In this document: in pieces, positions 6,772 to 12,255 of the stretch
Layout: every line of letters starts with the position of its first letter
How positions within the stretch are numbered: the first letter of the stretch is position 1
Origin: an uncultured Eubacteriales bacterium
GTDB lineage: Bacteria > Bacillota > Clostridia > Oscillospirales > CAG-272
Length of the DNA: 12,255 nt
Direction: 5' to 3'
Assembly: GCA_934417455.1 (NCBI GenBank)
Contig: CAKRWK010000013.1
Coordinates: 1-12,255 of the forward strand
The notes under the pieces: generated by a model
What the model was told of the DNA's origin: nothing
The model's database searches: none
Seen by the model: only the letters and a program-made list of their open reading frames with translations
Made by a program: the position numbers and the translations under genes

Positions 6772-6846
6772 GGCTCGTTGGTCAAGCGGCTAAGACACGG
6801 CCCTCTCAAGGCTGAAACGGCAGTTCGATTCTGCCACGAGTCACCA
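6772..6846 (+). tRNA. tRNA-Glu (anticodon CTC)
   Basis: A full cloverleaf can be folded by eye: acceptor GGCTCGT with ACGAGTC (one G-U pair), D stem GTC/GAC, anticodon stem CGGCC/GGCTG with loop CTCTCAA, and T arm GGCAG-TTCGATT-CTGCC. The discriminator is A and CCA is encoded. Anticodon CTC at positions 34-36 reads GAG. It is transcribed alone from its own promoter and followed at once by a terminator. Confidence 0.96.
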
Positions 6847-6852
6847 ACCAAC

Positions 6853-6880
6853 AAGCACCCCGACAGGGGTGCTTTTTGTT
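6853..6880 (+). terminator. Intrinsic terminator of tRNA-Glu
   Basis: Perfect 9-bp stem AAGCACCCC (6853-6861) with GGGGTGCTT (6866-6874), loop GACA, then a T-rich tail. It begins 7 bases after the tRNA CCA. Confidence 0.9.
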
Positions 6881-6902
6881 TGACGTCCCGTGTCTTTATC
6901 GC

Positions 6903-6936
6903 CTGCGTGTTCGGGGAAAAATCCCCGAACACGCAG
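6903..6936. repeat. Perfect 15-bp palindrome with AAAA loop
   Basis: CTGCGTGTTCGGGGA (6903-6917) is exactly complementary to TCCCCGAACACGCAG (6922-6936) around a 4-base loop. There is no T-run on either side, so it is not an ordinary terminator. It lies between the two related terminator hairpins in the gap between tRNA-Glu and the hydrolase gene. Confidence 0.85.
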
Positions 6937-6948
6937 TTCGGAAAATTT

Positions 6949-6970
6949 GCACTCCGACAGGGGCGCCTTT
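6949..6970 (+). terminator. Second, degenerate copy of the tRNA terminator hairpin
   Basis: GCACTCC-GACA-GGGGCGC followed by CTTTCGTTC. It matches the first terminator (6855-6876) at 19 of 22 bases, including the same GACA loop, but its stem has one mismatch and a G-T pair and its T tract is interrupted. It may be a backup terminator for the tRNA, or may serve the hydrolase transcript on the other strand. Confidence 0.5.
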
Positions 6971-6987
6971 CGTTCTTTCTTTGTCGT

Positions 6988-7950
6988 CTAACTTTCAAAA
7001 AAATTCAGAACATCGTCGAAATAGGGATGGGCGACGGCGTCGGTCGAGCCGTAGATTTCGTGCTTGGCGTTTTCGTATATGTGCACCTGCATGTCCGGCA
7101 GGCGGCGGGCAAGGGCAAACTCTGCCGCACGGTCAACCGTCGTATCGTTGTCCGCAACCGCCAAAAAGAGTTTCGTGCGGATGCGCTCCGGCGCGCCTCT
7201 CCTTAAGATTTTTCTTTTTACCGTCATGGATTGATATGCCCAACCGTACGTGGGGGAATAATTCTGAAATTCCGGGGTTTCTTCTTTGATTTTTTCGTAT
7301 TCTGCAAACCTTTCTTTGCTTGTTTTACAGGAATCTTCGAATTTTTCCACACCCGGGTAGGGAGACGAAATAAAGGCTCTTTTCTTCGATTTCCCGAAAA
7401 TTACGGCCGCATGCAGAATCGCTTTGGCGAGAATCGGCGGTACGCCGCCGGTGGACGGCGCTATCATGGGGGAGGAAAGAACGGCTTTTTCAAACAGGCA
7501 CGGTTCTTTTTCCATGGCGAGGAGACCGATGGCGCCGCCCATAGAGTGGGCGAACAGGCAGAGTTTTCCCGTCGCCGTGTCGGGAACGCCGCGCAGAAAC
7601 ATGAGAAAATCGTCCGCATAGTCCTCAAACCGGTCAATATGCGTCAGCGTCGGGGCGTCCTTTATGTCACGGTAAGAACGTCCGTGCCCGCGGTGCTCGG
7701 GAATCAGGACATGGTATCCGGACAGAAGGAAATAGTAGGATAACTCATGGTATTTTTCCGCGGATTCCGTAAACCCGTGCGCAATTACCACCGTACCGCG
7801 CGGCGCGTCGGCCATATATTTCACGAAGCGGAGAAATGTTTTTTCTCCCGTGGAAACCGTTCCCTCGGAGCGCCTTTGCGAAAGATAGGGAAGCACCGTT
7901 TTTTCCATGCTTTCGGCGTAGGTTTCTTCTCTCAGGTAAAAGTCTCTCAT
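6988..7950 (-). CDS. Alpha/beta hydrolase, lysophospholipase/monoacylglycerol-lipase type
   Basis: 320 residues of the PldB-like Hydrolase_4 group. The oxyanion region is VVIAHGFTESAEKYHEL (54-70), followed by EHRGHGRS (85-92) and a nucleophile elbow AHSMGG with S136. The acid is D267 or D269 in AVADNDTTVD and the base H297 in NAKHEIY. No signal peptide, so cytosolic. The family cleaves esters of glycerides or lysophospholipids; the true substrate is unknown. The start codon overlaps the stop of the upstream transporter gene (ATGA), so the two are translated from one message. GAGG lies 10 nt ahead of the start. The coupling to a sugar-type symporter makes de-esterification of an imported compound a possible role, which is only inference. 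Confidence 0.92.
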   Translation of the reverse strand: MRDFYLREETYAESMEKTVLPYLSQRRSEGTVSTGEKTFLRFVKYMADAPRGTVVIAHGFTESAEKYHELSYYFLLSGYHVLIPEHRGHGRSYRDIKDAPTLTHIDRFEDYADDFLMFLRGVPDTATGKLCLFAHSMGGAIGLLAMEKEPCLFEKAVLSSPMIAPSTGGVPPILAKAILHAAVIFGKSKKRAFISSPYPGVEKFEDSCKTSKERFAEYEKIKEETPEFQNYSPTYGWAYQSMTVKRKILRRGAPERIRTKLFLAVADNDTTVDRAAEFALARRLPDMQVHIYENAKHEIYGSTDAVAHPYFDDVLNFFES

Positions 7951-9290
7951 GCTTCGTTTTCCTCGGACGTCTGTCCGTTTTCGATTTTTTCAAGCACCTT
8001 CTTTTCATTGTAGAAAAGGAACAGAACGGCACCGATGAAGCAGAACACCGTGGCGATAATGGCCGTCAGACGATAACTGAATTCCGTCTGCGATACCGTA
8101 ACGGAGGTGAAAACCAGCAGTGCCACCGCCTGCCCGAGTTTCATGGCAAACGTGCGCGCCGCAAAGAACATACCGCTACGGCTCTCGTCGGTTTCCTTGG
8201 CGTCCGCTTCGGCAATGTCGGCCACGACCGCCTGCGGCAGAATGCCGAGAACGGCCATCGGCACGCCGGCAAGCACGGCGATGATATATCCCCAAAGAAT
8301 GCCCTCGCCGCAGAAAGAGGCAAGCAGGAACACGGCGGCATAGGCGAAGAAGCCCGCTACAATGATTTTTTTCTTGCCGAGTTTCGGTGCCAGTTTGTTG
8401 ACCGCCGGATAAAGGCAGAGGCTGACAACCGTCATAATCACCGTCAGAAGAAACGACGAGGACGCGTCCGCTTTCATCAACTGCGTAATGTAGAAGGCCA
8501 GTCCTGTCTGAAACAGCGTGACGGCGAAAAAGTAAATCACGTCGGAATACACAAACCTGCGAAACTGTCCGTTGCCGAAGGAGAGGAGAAGGGAACGGAA
8601 CGCATGCGTTTTCACGGGCTCCGATGCGATATAATCTCGTTCTTTGATGCAAAGCGCCGGCACCATCATCGCCACGGCGGCGAGCAGGGCGAGCAGCGCA
8701 ATGGCCAGCCGCACGGCGGCCGCCGCGCCGAGCGCATCGGTGAACAGACCCGCAATGTTCGGCAGCAGATATGCCACGGAGAAGCCGGCAATATAGGTGA
8801 AGGAAATATACGTCGATACGTTGATGCGGTGTTCCTGCGTGTCACCGAGTTCCGCTATCAGCGCGTTGTACGGGGTGCAGTAAATGGTCATGAACAGGTA
8901 AAAAAGCATTAGAGTCACAAAAAGAATCACGTCGTTGACGACGATATTTCCCGTAGCGGGCAGGGCGAACACGCCGACGGTAATCAGTGCGAACGGAACG
9001 GCAATCACCTTCATGAACGGAATCCGTCGTCCGCCCCGGAAGGCACTGCTGTCCGACCACCCGGCGACCAGCGGGTCAGTGATTGCGTCAAATATACGGC
9101 CGACGGCTACGACAAGTCCGAACAGCGTCAGATTCAGAAACAGCGGTGCCGTCGTTATGTTGTCGGCAAAAACCGCATTGTCGCCGGTGTAATAATACAC
9201 CATCCAACTGCCGATGATGCCCGAAAGAAGGCTCCACCCGAACTGTCCGACGGCAAAAAGCCAGAGAACCTTGTTTGTAATTTTTTTCAT
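7947..9290 (-). CDS. MFS transporter, GPH (glycoside-pentoside-hexuronide:cation symporter) type
   Basis: 447 residues from the ATG at 9290, which has GGAGG about 5 nt upstream; an in-frame start at 9341 lies inside the promoter and is unlikely. The GPH/MFS_2 signature GRIFDAITDPLVAGWSD is at 64-80, then RGGRRIPFM (85-93), as in MelB-like symporters. About twelve hydrophobic segments are visible, and the C-terminal tail is charged (EKKVLEKIENGQTSEENEA). It probably takes up a sugar or glycoside with a cation in the cytoplasmic membrane; the substrate cannot be told. It is the first gene of a two-gene operon with the hydrolase and has its own promoter at 9326-9348. Confidence 0.92.
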   Translation of the reverse strand: MKKITNKVLWLFAVGQFGWSLLSGIIGSWMVYYYTGDNAVFADNITTAPLFLNLTLFGLVVAVGRIFDAITDPLVAGWSDSSAFRGGRRIPFMKVIAVPFALITVGVFALPATGNIVVNDVILFVTLMLFYLFMTIYCTPYNALIAELGDTQEHRINVSTYISFTYIAGFSVAYLLPNIAGLFTDALGAAAAVRLAIALLALLAAVAMMVPALCIKERDYIASEPVKTHAFRSLLLSFGNGQFRRFVYSDVIYFFAVTLFQTGLAFYITQLMKADASSSFLLTVIMTVVSLCLYPAVNKLAPKLGKKKIIVAGFFAYAAVFLLASFCGEGILWGYIIAVLAGVPMAVLGILPQAVVADIAEADAKETDESRSGMFFAARTFAMKLGQAVALLVFTSVTVSQTEFSYRLTAIIATVFCFIGAVLFLFYNEKKVLEKIENGQTSEENEA

Positions 9291-9320
9291 ACCCGCCTCC
9301 GAAAAAACATAGATACTTAT

Positions 9321-9348
9321 ATTATATCGCTTTTTGCACAACTGTCAA
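9321..9348 (-). promoter_or_regulatory. Promoter of the transporter-hydrolase operon
   Basis: On the minus strand TTGACA (9348-9343), a 16-base spacer and TATAAT (9326-9321). The transcript would start near 9314, about 25 bases before the start codon at 9290. Confidence 0.82.
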
Positions 9349-9373
9349 GCAAAAAACGAAACATTTTTCGGCA

Positions 9374-9401
9374 ATTATACCGAATGTTGCCCTCTTGACA
9401 A
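9374..9401 (-). promoter_or_regulatory. Possible second, upstream promoter for the transporter operon
   Basis: On the minus strand TTGTCA (9401-9396), 16 bases, TATAAT (9379-9374). Its -35 box occupies the same bases as the plus-strand TTGACA of the divergent promoter, so both could not be engaged at once. Confidence 0.45.
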
Positions 9402-9423
9402 ACGGATGAAAAAATGATAATAT
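9395..9423 (+). promoter_or_regulatory. Promoter of the small membrane protein-ybaK operon
   Basis: Perfect TTGACA (9395-9400), a 17-base spacer and TAATAT (9418-9423). The transcript starts near 9430, giving a leader of about 27 bases. Confidence 0.8.
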
Positions 9424-9456
9424 ATCACCAACACAAAAAGCGAGGTGACTATCATT

Positions 9457-9810
9457 ATGAAAAGAGAGGGCGGAATGGGAAGTCTTATCGGGCATATTCT
9501 TTGCCTTGTCCTTTCGCTTGTCGCGACCATATGCACCGTTATTGTGGCCGTGAGCATTCTGCAGGCCGCCACGTCGGACAATTCGCTGGGATTTGCGATG
9601 GCTGCCATCGTGTTGCTTACCGTACTTTTCATTGCGGGTGCGGTCGGCGGGGTGTTCGGAATCGTATCTTTGATTTTCGGGATCCGGCTTATTCGCTCGT
9701 GTGATTCTTTTTATCATCGTGCTGGCATTGTCCTGACGGTAGTGACCGCCGTTTGCATACTGGTTTGCATTGGGGCCGTATTGACGGTTGTCATCGTCCT
9801 GCAGGGCTGA
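9457..9810 (+). CDS. Small integral membrane protein of unknown function
   Basis: 117 residues from the ATG at 9457, preceded by GAGGTG at a spacing of 9; a GTG four codons upstream (9445) lies inside that ribosome site and was not used. Three long hydrophobic stretches are visible, about residues 9-36, 46-77 and 88-114, with a basic N-terminus (MKREGG) and a short polar loop IRLIRSCDSFYHR between the second and third. The protein is rich in Val, Ile, Ala and Gly. I do not recognise the family. It ends 20 bases before the YbaK gene and shares its promoter, but this does not indicate a function. Confidence 0.72.
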   Translation: MKREGGMGSLIGHILCLVLSLVATICTVIVAVSILQAATSDNSLGFAMAAIVLLTVLFIAGAVGGVFGIVSLIFGIRLIRSCDSFYHRAGIVLTVVTAVCILVCIGAVLTVVIVLQG

Positions 9811-9830
9811 CGCCGACCGAAGGAGAGCCT

Positions 9831-10346
9831 ATGGGAAAGAAAGACCCGAAAGAAAAACTTGCCGAACTGAAAACCAATGCCATGCGCCTGCTTGACGGCG
9901 CAAAAATTCCCTATACTGTGCATTGCTATGCGGATACCGATGCCGTCAGCGGCCTCGAACTTGTGGCGGCGCTCGGCGAAAATCCGGCGCAGGTCTGCAA
10001 AACACTGGTGACTGTCGGCAAAAGCGGGGGTCACTATGTTTTTGTCCTGCCTGTGGACCGCGAACTCGACCTCGGTCTTGCCGCGCGCGCCGTGGGAGAA
10101 AAATATGTCGTTATGCTGCCTTCCAAAGAACTGTTGCCTCTGACGGGATATGTCCACGGTGGCTGTTCTCCCCTCGGTATGAAAAAACGGTTCCCGACGG
10201 TGTTTCACGAGAGCGTGAAAACCTTTCCGACCGTCATGTTCAGCGCAGGGAAAATCGGCTATCAGGTGGAATTGTCGCTTGACGACCTCGAAAAGATTTT
10301 GCCGTTTTCTTTCGAAAATGTTGCAATAAAAACGAAAAAATCTTAA
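9831..10346 (+). CDS. ybaK: Cys-tRNA(Pro)/Cys-tRNA(Cys) deacylase, YbaK/EbsC type
   Basis: 171 residues with good AAGGAG 6 nt before the ATG. The YbaK/ProX-like fold is shown by ALGENPAQVCKTLV (47-60) with the conserved Lys57, VFVLPVDRELD (70-80), and the signature GYVHGGCSPLGMKK (106-119). The final part reads IGYQVELSLDDLEKIL. The family frees prolyl-tRNA from wrongly attached cysteine in trans to prolyl-tRNA synthetase, a proof-reading step in the cytosol. The length agrees with the family. It is the second gene of the operon that starts at 9430. Confidence 0.92.
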   Translation: MGKKDPKEKLAELKTNAMRLLDGAKIPYTVHCYADTDAVSGLELVAALGENPAQVCKTLVTVGKSGGHYVFVLPVDRELDLGLAARAVGEKYVVMLPSKELLPLTGYVHGGCSPLGMKKRFPTVFHESVKTFPTVMFSAGKIGYQVELSLDDLEKILPFSFENVAIKTKKS

Positions 10347-10374
10347 AAAAATTGATATTTTTGCAGGAAAACCA

Positions 10375-10402
10375 TTGACAAAAGCCAAAACGAGAGTATA
10401 AT
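10375..10402 (+). promoter_or_regulatory. Promoter of the branched-chain aminotransferase gene
   Basis: TTGACA (10375-10380), a 16-base spacer and perfect TATAAT (10397-10402). It lies 28 bases after the ybaK stop. The leader is about 73 bases. Confidence 0.85.
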
Positions 10403-10421
10403 GTTCATGTAAACCGCAAAG

Positions 10422-10462
10422 GGGCGGGTGTACGGAGGGTGCACCTGCCCGGATTTATTTTT
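10422..10462 (+). promoter_or_regulatory. Attenuator-like hairpin in the ilvE leader
   Basis: A 12-bp stem (two G-T pairs) forms between GGGCGGGTGTAC (10422-10433) and GTGCACCTGCCC (10439-10450), loop GGAGG, then GG and the U-rich ATTTATTTTT (10453-10462). It has the form of an intrinsic terminator between promoter and start codon. The loop GGAGG is a Shine-Dalgarno-like sequence that is not the one used by the gene (GAGGAG at 10471-10476). No T-box sequence is present and the leader is too short for one. Confidence 0.55.
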
Positions 10463-10481
10463 CGGAAAAGAGGAGATTTCC

Positions 10482-11549
10482 ATGAAAGACATCCGTATCG
10501 AAAGAACAAACTGCCCGAAGGCGCATCCCGACCCCGCGCACCTCGGTTTCGGCCGATATTTCACCGACCATATGTTCCTCATGGATTATTCGGCAGAGGA
10601 AGGGTGGCAGGATGCGCGCATTGTGCCGTTCGGCTCTTTGTCTCTGCACCCTGCCTCTACCGTCCTCCATTACGGAACGGAAATTTTCGAGGGATTGAAA
10701 GCCTATCGGAGGGCGGACGGCCGCGTGCAACTGTTCCGCCCGGAGGAGAATGCCCGCCGCCTGAACAATTCCGCCCGCCGGCTCTGCCTTCCGACGATAC
10801 CGGAGGAGGATTTCCTTCATATTCTCGATACCTTTGTCGGTACGGAGAAGGACTGGACGCCCGATCTGCCCGGCACATCGCTGTATCTACGGCCGTTTCT
10901 GTATGGTGCGGACGAAACCCTCGGCGTGCATGCCGTCAGCCGCGCCACCTTCTGCGTGATAGCCTCGCCCGTCGGCAGTTACTATAAAAACGGACTGGAA
11001 CCCGTCGGTATCCTGATAGAGGACGGTGATGTGCGCGCCGTGCGCGGCGGAACGGGAGAAGCCAAATGCGGCGGCAATTACGCGGCGAGCAACCGCGCTG
11101 CCGCCCGTGCCGAGGAAAAGGGTTATTCGCAGGTGCTGTGGCTGGACGGCGTGCACCGCCGGTACATTGAAGAGGGCGGTGCCCTGAACATCATGTTCCG
11201 CATCGGCGACCGTGTGGTGACGCCTGCCCTGACGGGTTCCATCCTGCCGGGTATCACGCGCAAATCCTGTATTGAACTTCTCCGTGAGGAGGGGTACACC
11301 GTGGAGGAGCGCCTTCTTGATGTGGACGAACTTGTCCGTGCCATGGAGGAGGGGACTCTGAAAGAGGCCTTCGGCACCGGTACGGCCGCCGTCGTGTCGC
11401 CCGTCGGACACCTTGCCTATCGCGGAAAAGAGTATACCGTGGGCGACAGCGGCATAGGATCCCTGACCCGGCATCTGTACGATACGTTGACGGGCATACA
11501 GTGGGGCACCTTGCCGGATACGCACGGCTGGACACATATCATAGGCTGA
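10482..11549 (+). CDS. ilvE: Branched-chain amino-acid aminotransferase (fold type IV PLP enzyme)
   Basis: 355 residues from the ATG at 10482, preceded by GAGGAG; the frame is open to 10428, but only through the leader hairpin. The enzyme moves the amino group between Leu/Ile/Val and their 2-oxo acids with glutamate/2-oxoglutarate, in the cytosol. Landmarks are LHYGTEIFEGLKAYR (62-76), LFRPEENARRLNNSARRL (84-101), YLRPF (135-139), the PLP lysine K195 in GTGEAKCGGNYAAS, EEGGALNIMF (230-239), ILPGITRKS (254-262) and EAFGTGTAAVVSPVG (295-309). It resembles the longer class of bacterial and eukaryotic BCATs. It is a single-gene unit with its own promoter and a shared terminator. Confidence 0.95.
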   Translation: MKDIRIERTNCPKAHPDPAHLGFGRYFTDHMFLMDYSAEEGWQDARIVPFGSLSLHPASTVLHYGTEIFEGLKAYRRADGRVQLFRPEENARRLNNSARRLCLPTIPEEDFLHILDTFVGTEKDWTPDLPGTSLYLRPFLYGADETLGVHAVSRATFCVIASPVGSYYKNGLEPVGILIEDGDVRAVRGGTGEAKCGGNYAASNRAAARAEEKGYSQVLWLDGVHRRYIEEGGALNIMFRIGDRVVTPALTGSILPGITRKSCIELLREEGYTVEERLLDVDELVRAMEEGTLKEAFGTGTAAVVSPVGHLAYRGKEYTVGDSGIGSLTRHLYDTLTGIQWGTLPDTHGWTHIIG

Positions 11550-11559
11550 AAATGCAAAC

Positions 11560-11598
11560 AAAAGACGGCAAACGGAGATAATCCGCAACCGTCTTTTT
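11560..11598. terminator. Bidirectional terminator between ilvE and glmS
   Basis: AAAAGACGG (11560-11568) pairs with CCGTCTTTT (11589-11597), with an inner CGGA/TCCG stem around GATAA. T-runs lie on the 3' side in both directions. It serves the two convergent genes and fills the 53-base gap. Confidence 0.85.
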
Positions 11599-11602
11599 GC
11601 TT

Positions 11603-12255
11603 TTATTCCACCGTTACGCTTTTGGCGAGATTTCTCGGTTTGTCAATATCCAGCCCGCGCCTTTCTCCGACAAAACAGGCAAGAAGTTGCAGGGGCAGCA
11701 CGGCGAGCGACGGAAGGAACATGTCTTCCGTCGTCGGAAGGCAAATAACTTCGTCCGCCACCGCGCGTGCAGCGTCGGTCAGACGCTTGTCGGTAACGGC
11801 GATGACATAGGCGCCGCGGCTCTTGACTTCCGTCAGGTTCGAGAGTGTTTTTTCGGCAAGCGACGCTTCCGTCATCAACCCGACCACGGGCGTTCCGTTC
11901 TCAATCAGGCTGATGGTGCCGTGCTTGAGTTCTCCCGCCGCGTAGGCTTCGGCATGCACGTAACTGACCTCTTTGAGTTTGAGGCTGCCTTCCAGTGCCG
12001 TCGGATAATCGGCGCCGCGCCCGATAAAGAAAACGTCGCGCATTTTTGCGATATGTGCCGCCGTCTGTCGGACATTTTCCGTTTCGCGAAGACAGACTTC
12101 CGCTTTTTCCGAAAGACCTTCCAGGGCATCGACAAGTCTTTTTTCTTCCGTCTTGGGCAAATGTCCGTGCGCACGTGCCAACGCCATGGCGAGTGCGTAC
12201 ACGGTAATCAGTTGTGCGCTGTATGCCTTGGTGGTTGCCACGGCAAGTTCGGGGC
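11603..12255 (-). CDS. glmS: Glutamine-fructose-6-phosphate aminotransferase, C-terminal isomerase part (5' end outside window)
   Basis: The frame runs in from the right edge with PELAVATTKAYSAQL, the usual segment of the first SIS domain. The second SIS domain holds VFFIGRGADYPTALEGSLKL, KLKEVSYVHAEAYAAGELKH (with the isomerase Glu and His of E. coli GlmS, E488 and H504) and the universal C-terminus DKPRNLAKSVTVE, whose Lys is in the sugar site. The enzyme makes glucosamine-6-phosphate for peptidoglycan. The N-terminal glutaminase and most of the first SIS domain are outside the window. In many Firmicutes the glmS ribozyme lies at the 5' end, which cannot be checked here. Confidence 0.96.
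   Translation of the reverse strand, partial: PELAVATTKAYSAQLITVYALAMALARAHGHLPKTEEKRLVDALEGLSEKAEVCLRETENVRQTAAHIAKMRDVFFIGRGADYPTALEGSLKLKEVSYVHAEAYAAGELKHGTISLIENGTPVVGLMTEASLAEKTLSNLTEVKSRGAYVIAVTDKRLTDAARAVADEVICLPTTEDMFLPSLAVLPLQLLACFVGERRGLDIDKPRNLAKSVTVE

Noticed and set aside
6603..6998. A 131-codon minus frame crossing the tRNA
   Set aside because: It runs across the tRNA, its promoter and terminator on the opposite strand and has no ribosome site.
7836..8912. A 358-codon open frame on the plus strand
   Set aside because: Antisense to the MFS transporter; His/Arg-rich composition typical of a shadow frame, no ribosome site.
9445..9457. GTG start at 9445 for the small membrane protein
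   Set aside because: That GTG is part of the GAGGTG ribosome site that serves the ATG at 9457.
10422..10482. Leader peptide or T-box control of ilvE
   Set aside because: No TGGNACC-like T-box, the leader is only about 73 bases, and the possible short frames are not rich in branched-chain residues.
1..12255. CRISPR array, toxin-antitoxin or defence genes
   Set aside because: No regularly spaced repeats and no recognisable defence or toxin families were found in any frame.

Overview
The window looks like part of a Gram-positive (Firmicutes/Clostridia-type) chromosome. Reasons: strong Shine-Dalgarno sequences (AGGAG/GGAGG) before most genes, near-consensus TTGACA/TATAAT promoters, a tRNA with encoded CCA, intrinsic terminators, and protein families typical of clostridia (TIGR01212 radical SAM protein, PF06695 small membrane exporter, GPH-type sugar symporter, RlmD/RumA with TRAM domain). 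The core genes are GC-rich. One block, about 1.44-4.26 kb, is clearly AT-rich and looks foreign.

Layout. (1) 1-1381, minus: a radical SAM protein cut by the window edge and, upstream of it, a PF06695 membrane protein; the two share a stop/start base. (2) about 1438-4265: an AT-rich island holding the decayed C-terminal part of a large serine recombinase, a GH127-like (DUF1680) glycosidase gene and a short decayed stretch. (3) 4224-6456, minus: an AraC-family regulator followed by rlmD (23S rRNA m5U methyltransferase). (4) 6484-6703: a promoter and a long, apparently structured leader with an intrinsic terminator just ahead of the araC start codon. (5) 6724-6970: tRNA-Glu(CUC) with its promoter, terminator, a perfect 15-bp palindrome and a second copy of the terminator hairpin. 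(6) 6988-9290, minus: an MFS/GPH symporter and an alpha/beta hydrolase overlapping by ATGA. (7) 9395-10346, plus: a small membrane protein and a YbaK-type Cys-tRNA(Pro) deacylase, diverging from (6) over overlapping promoters. (8) 10375-11549, plus: a branched-chain aminotransferase behind a hairpin leader. (9) 11603-12255, minus: the C-terminal half of glmS, convergent with ilvE over a bidirectional terminator.

The main discovery is the structure of the island. The present rlmD reads ...GHVE and then an AT-rich tail with a stop 10 codons later. At 1446 on the same strand another HVE codon run begins a 22-codon reading frame that ends in an ATGA overlap with the PF06695 gene. The simplest reading is that a serine-recombinase element inserted at the HVE codons of rlmD, gave rlmD a substitute tail, pushed the native tail 2.8 kb away, and split an ancestral araC-rlmD-PF06695-radical SAM operon. 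The element then decayed, leaving the glycosidase gene as its only intact cargo. The second point of interest is the araC leader: a 185-nt RNA whose 5' part can pair with the terminator arm, suggesting an attenuator, riboswitch or independent small RNA that I cannot assign to a known class.
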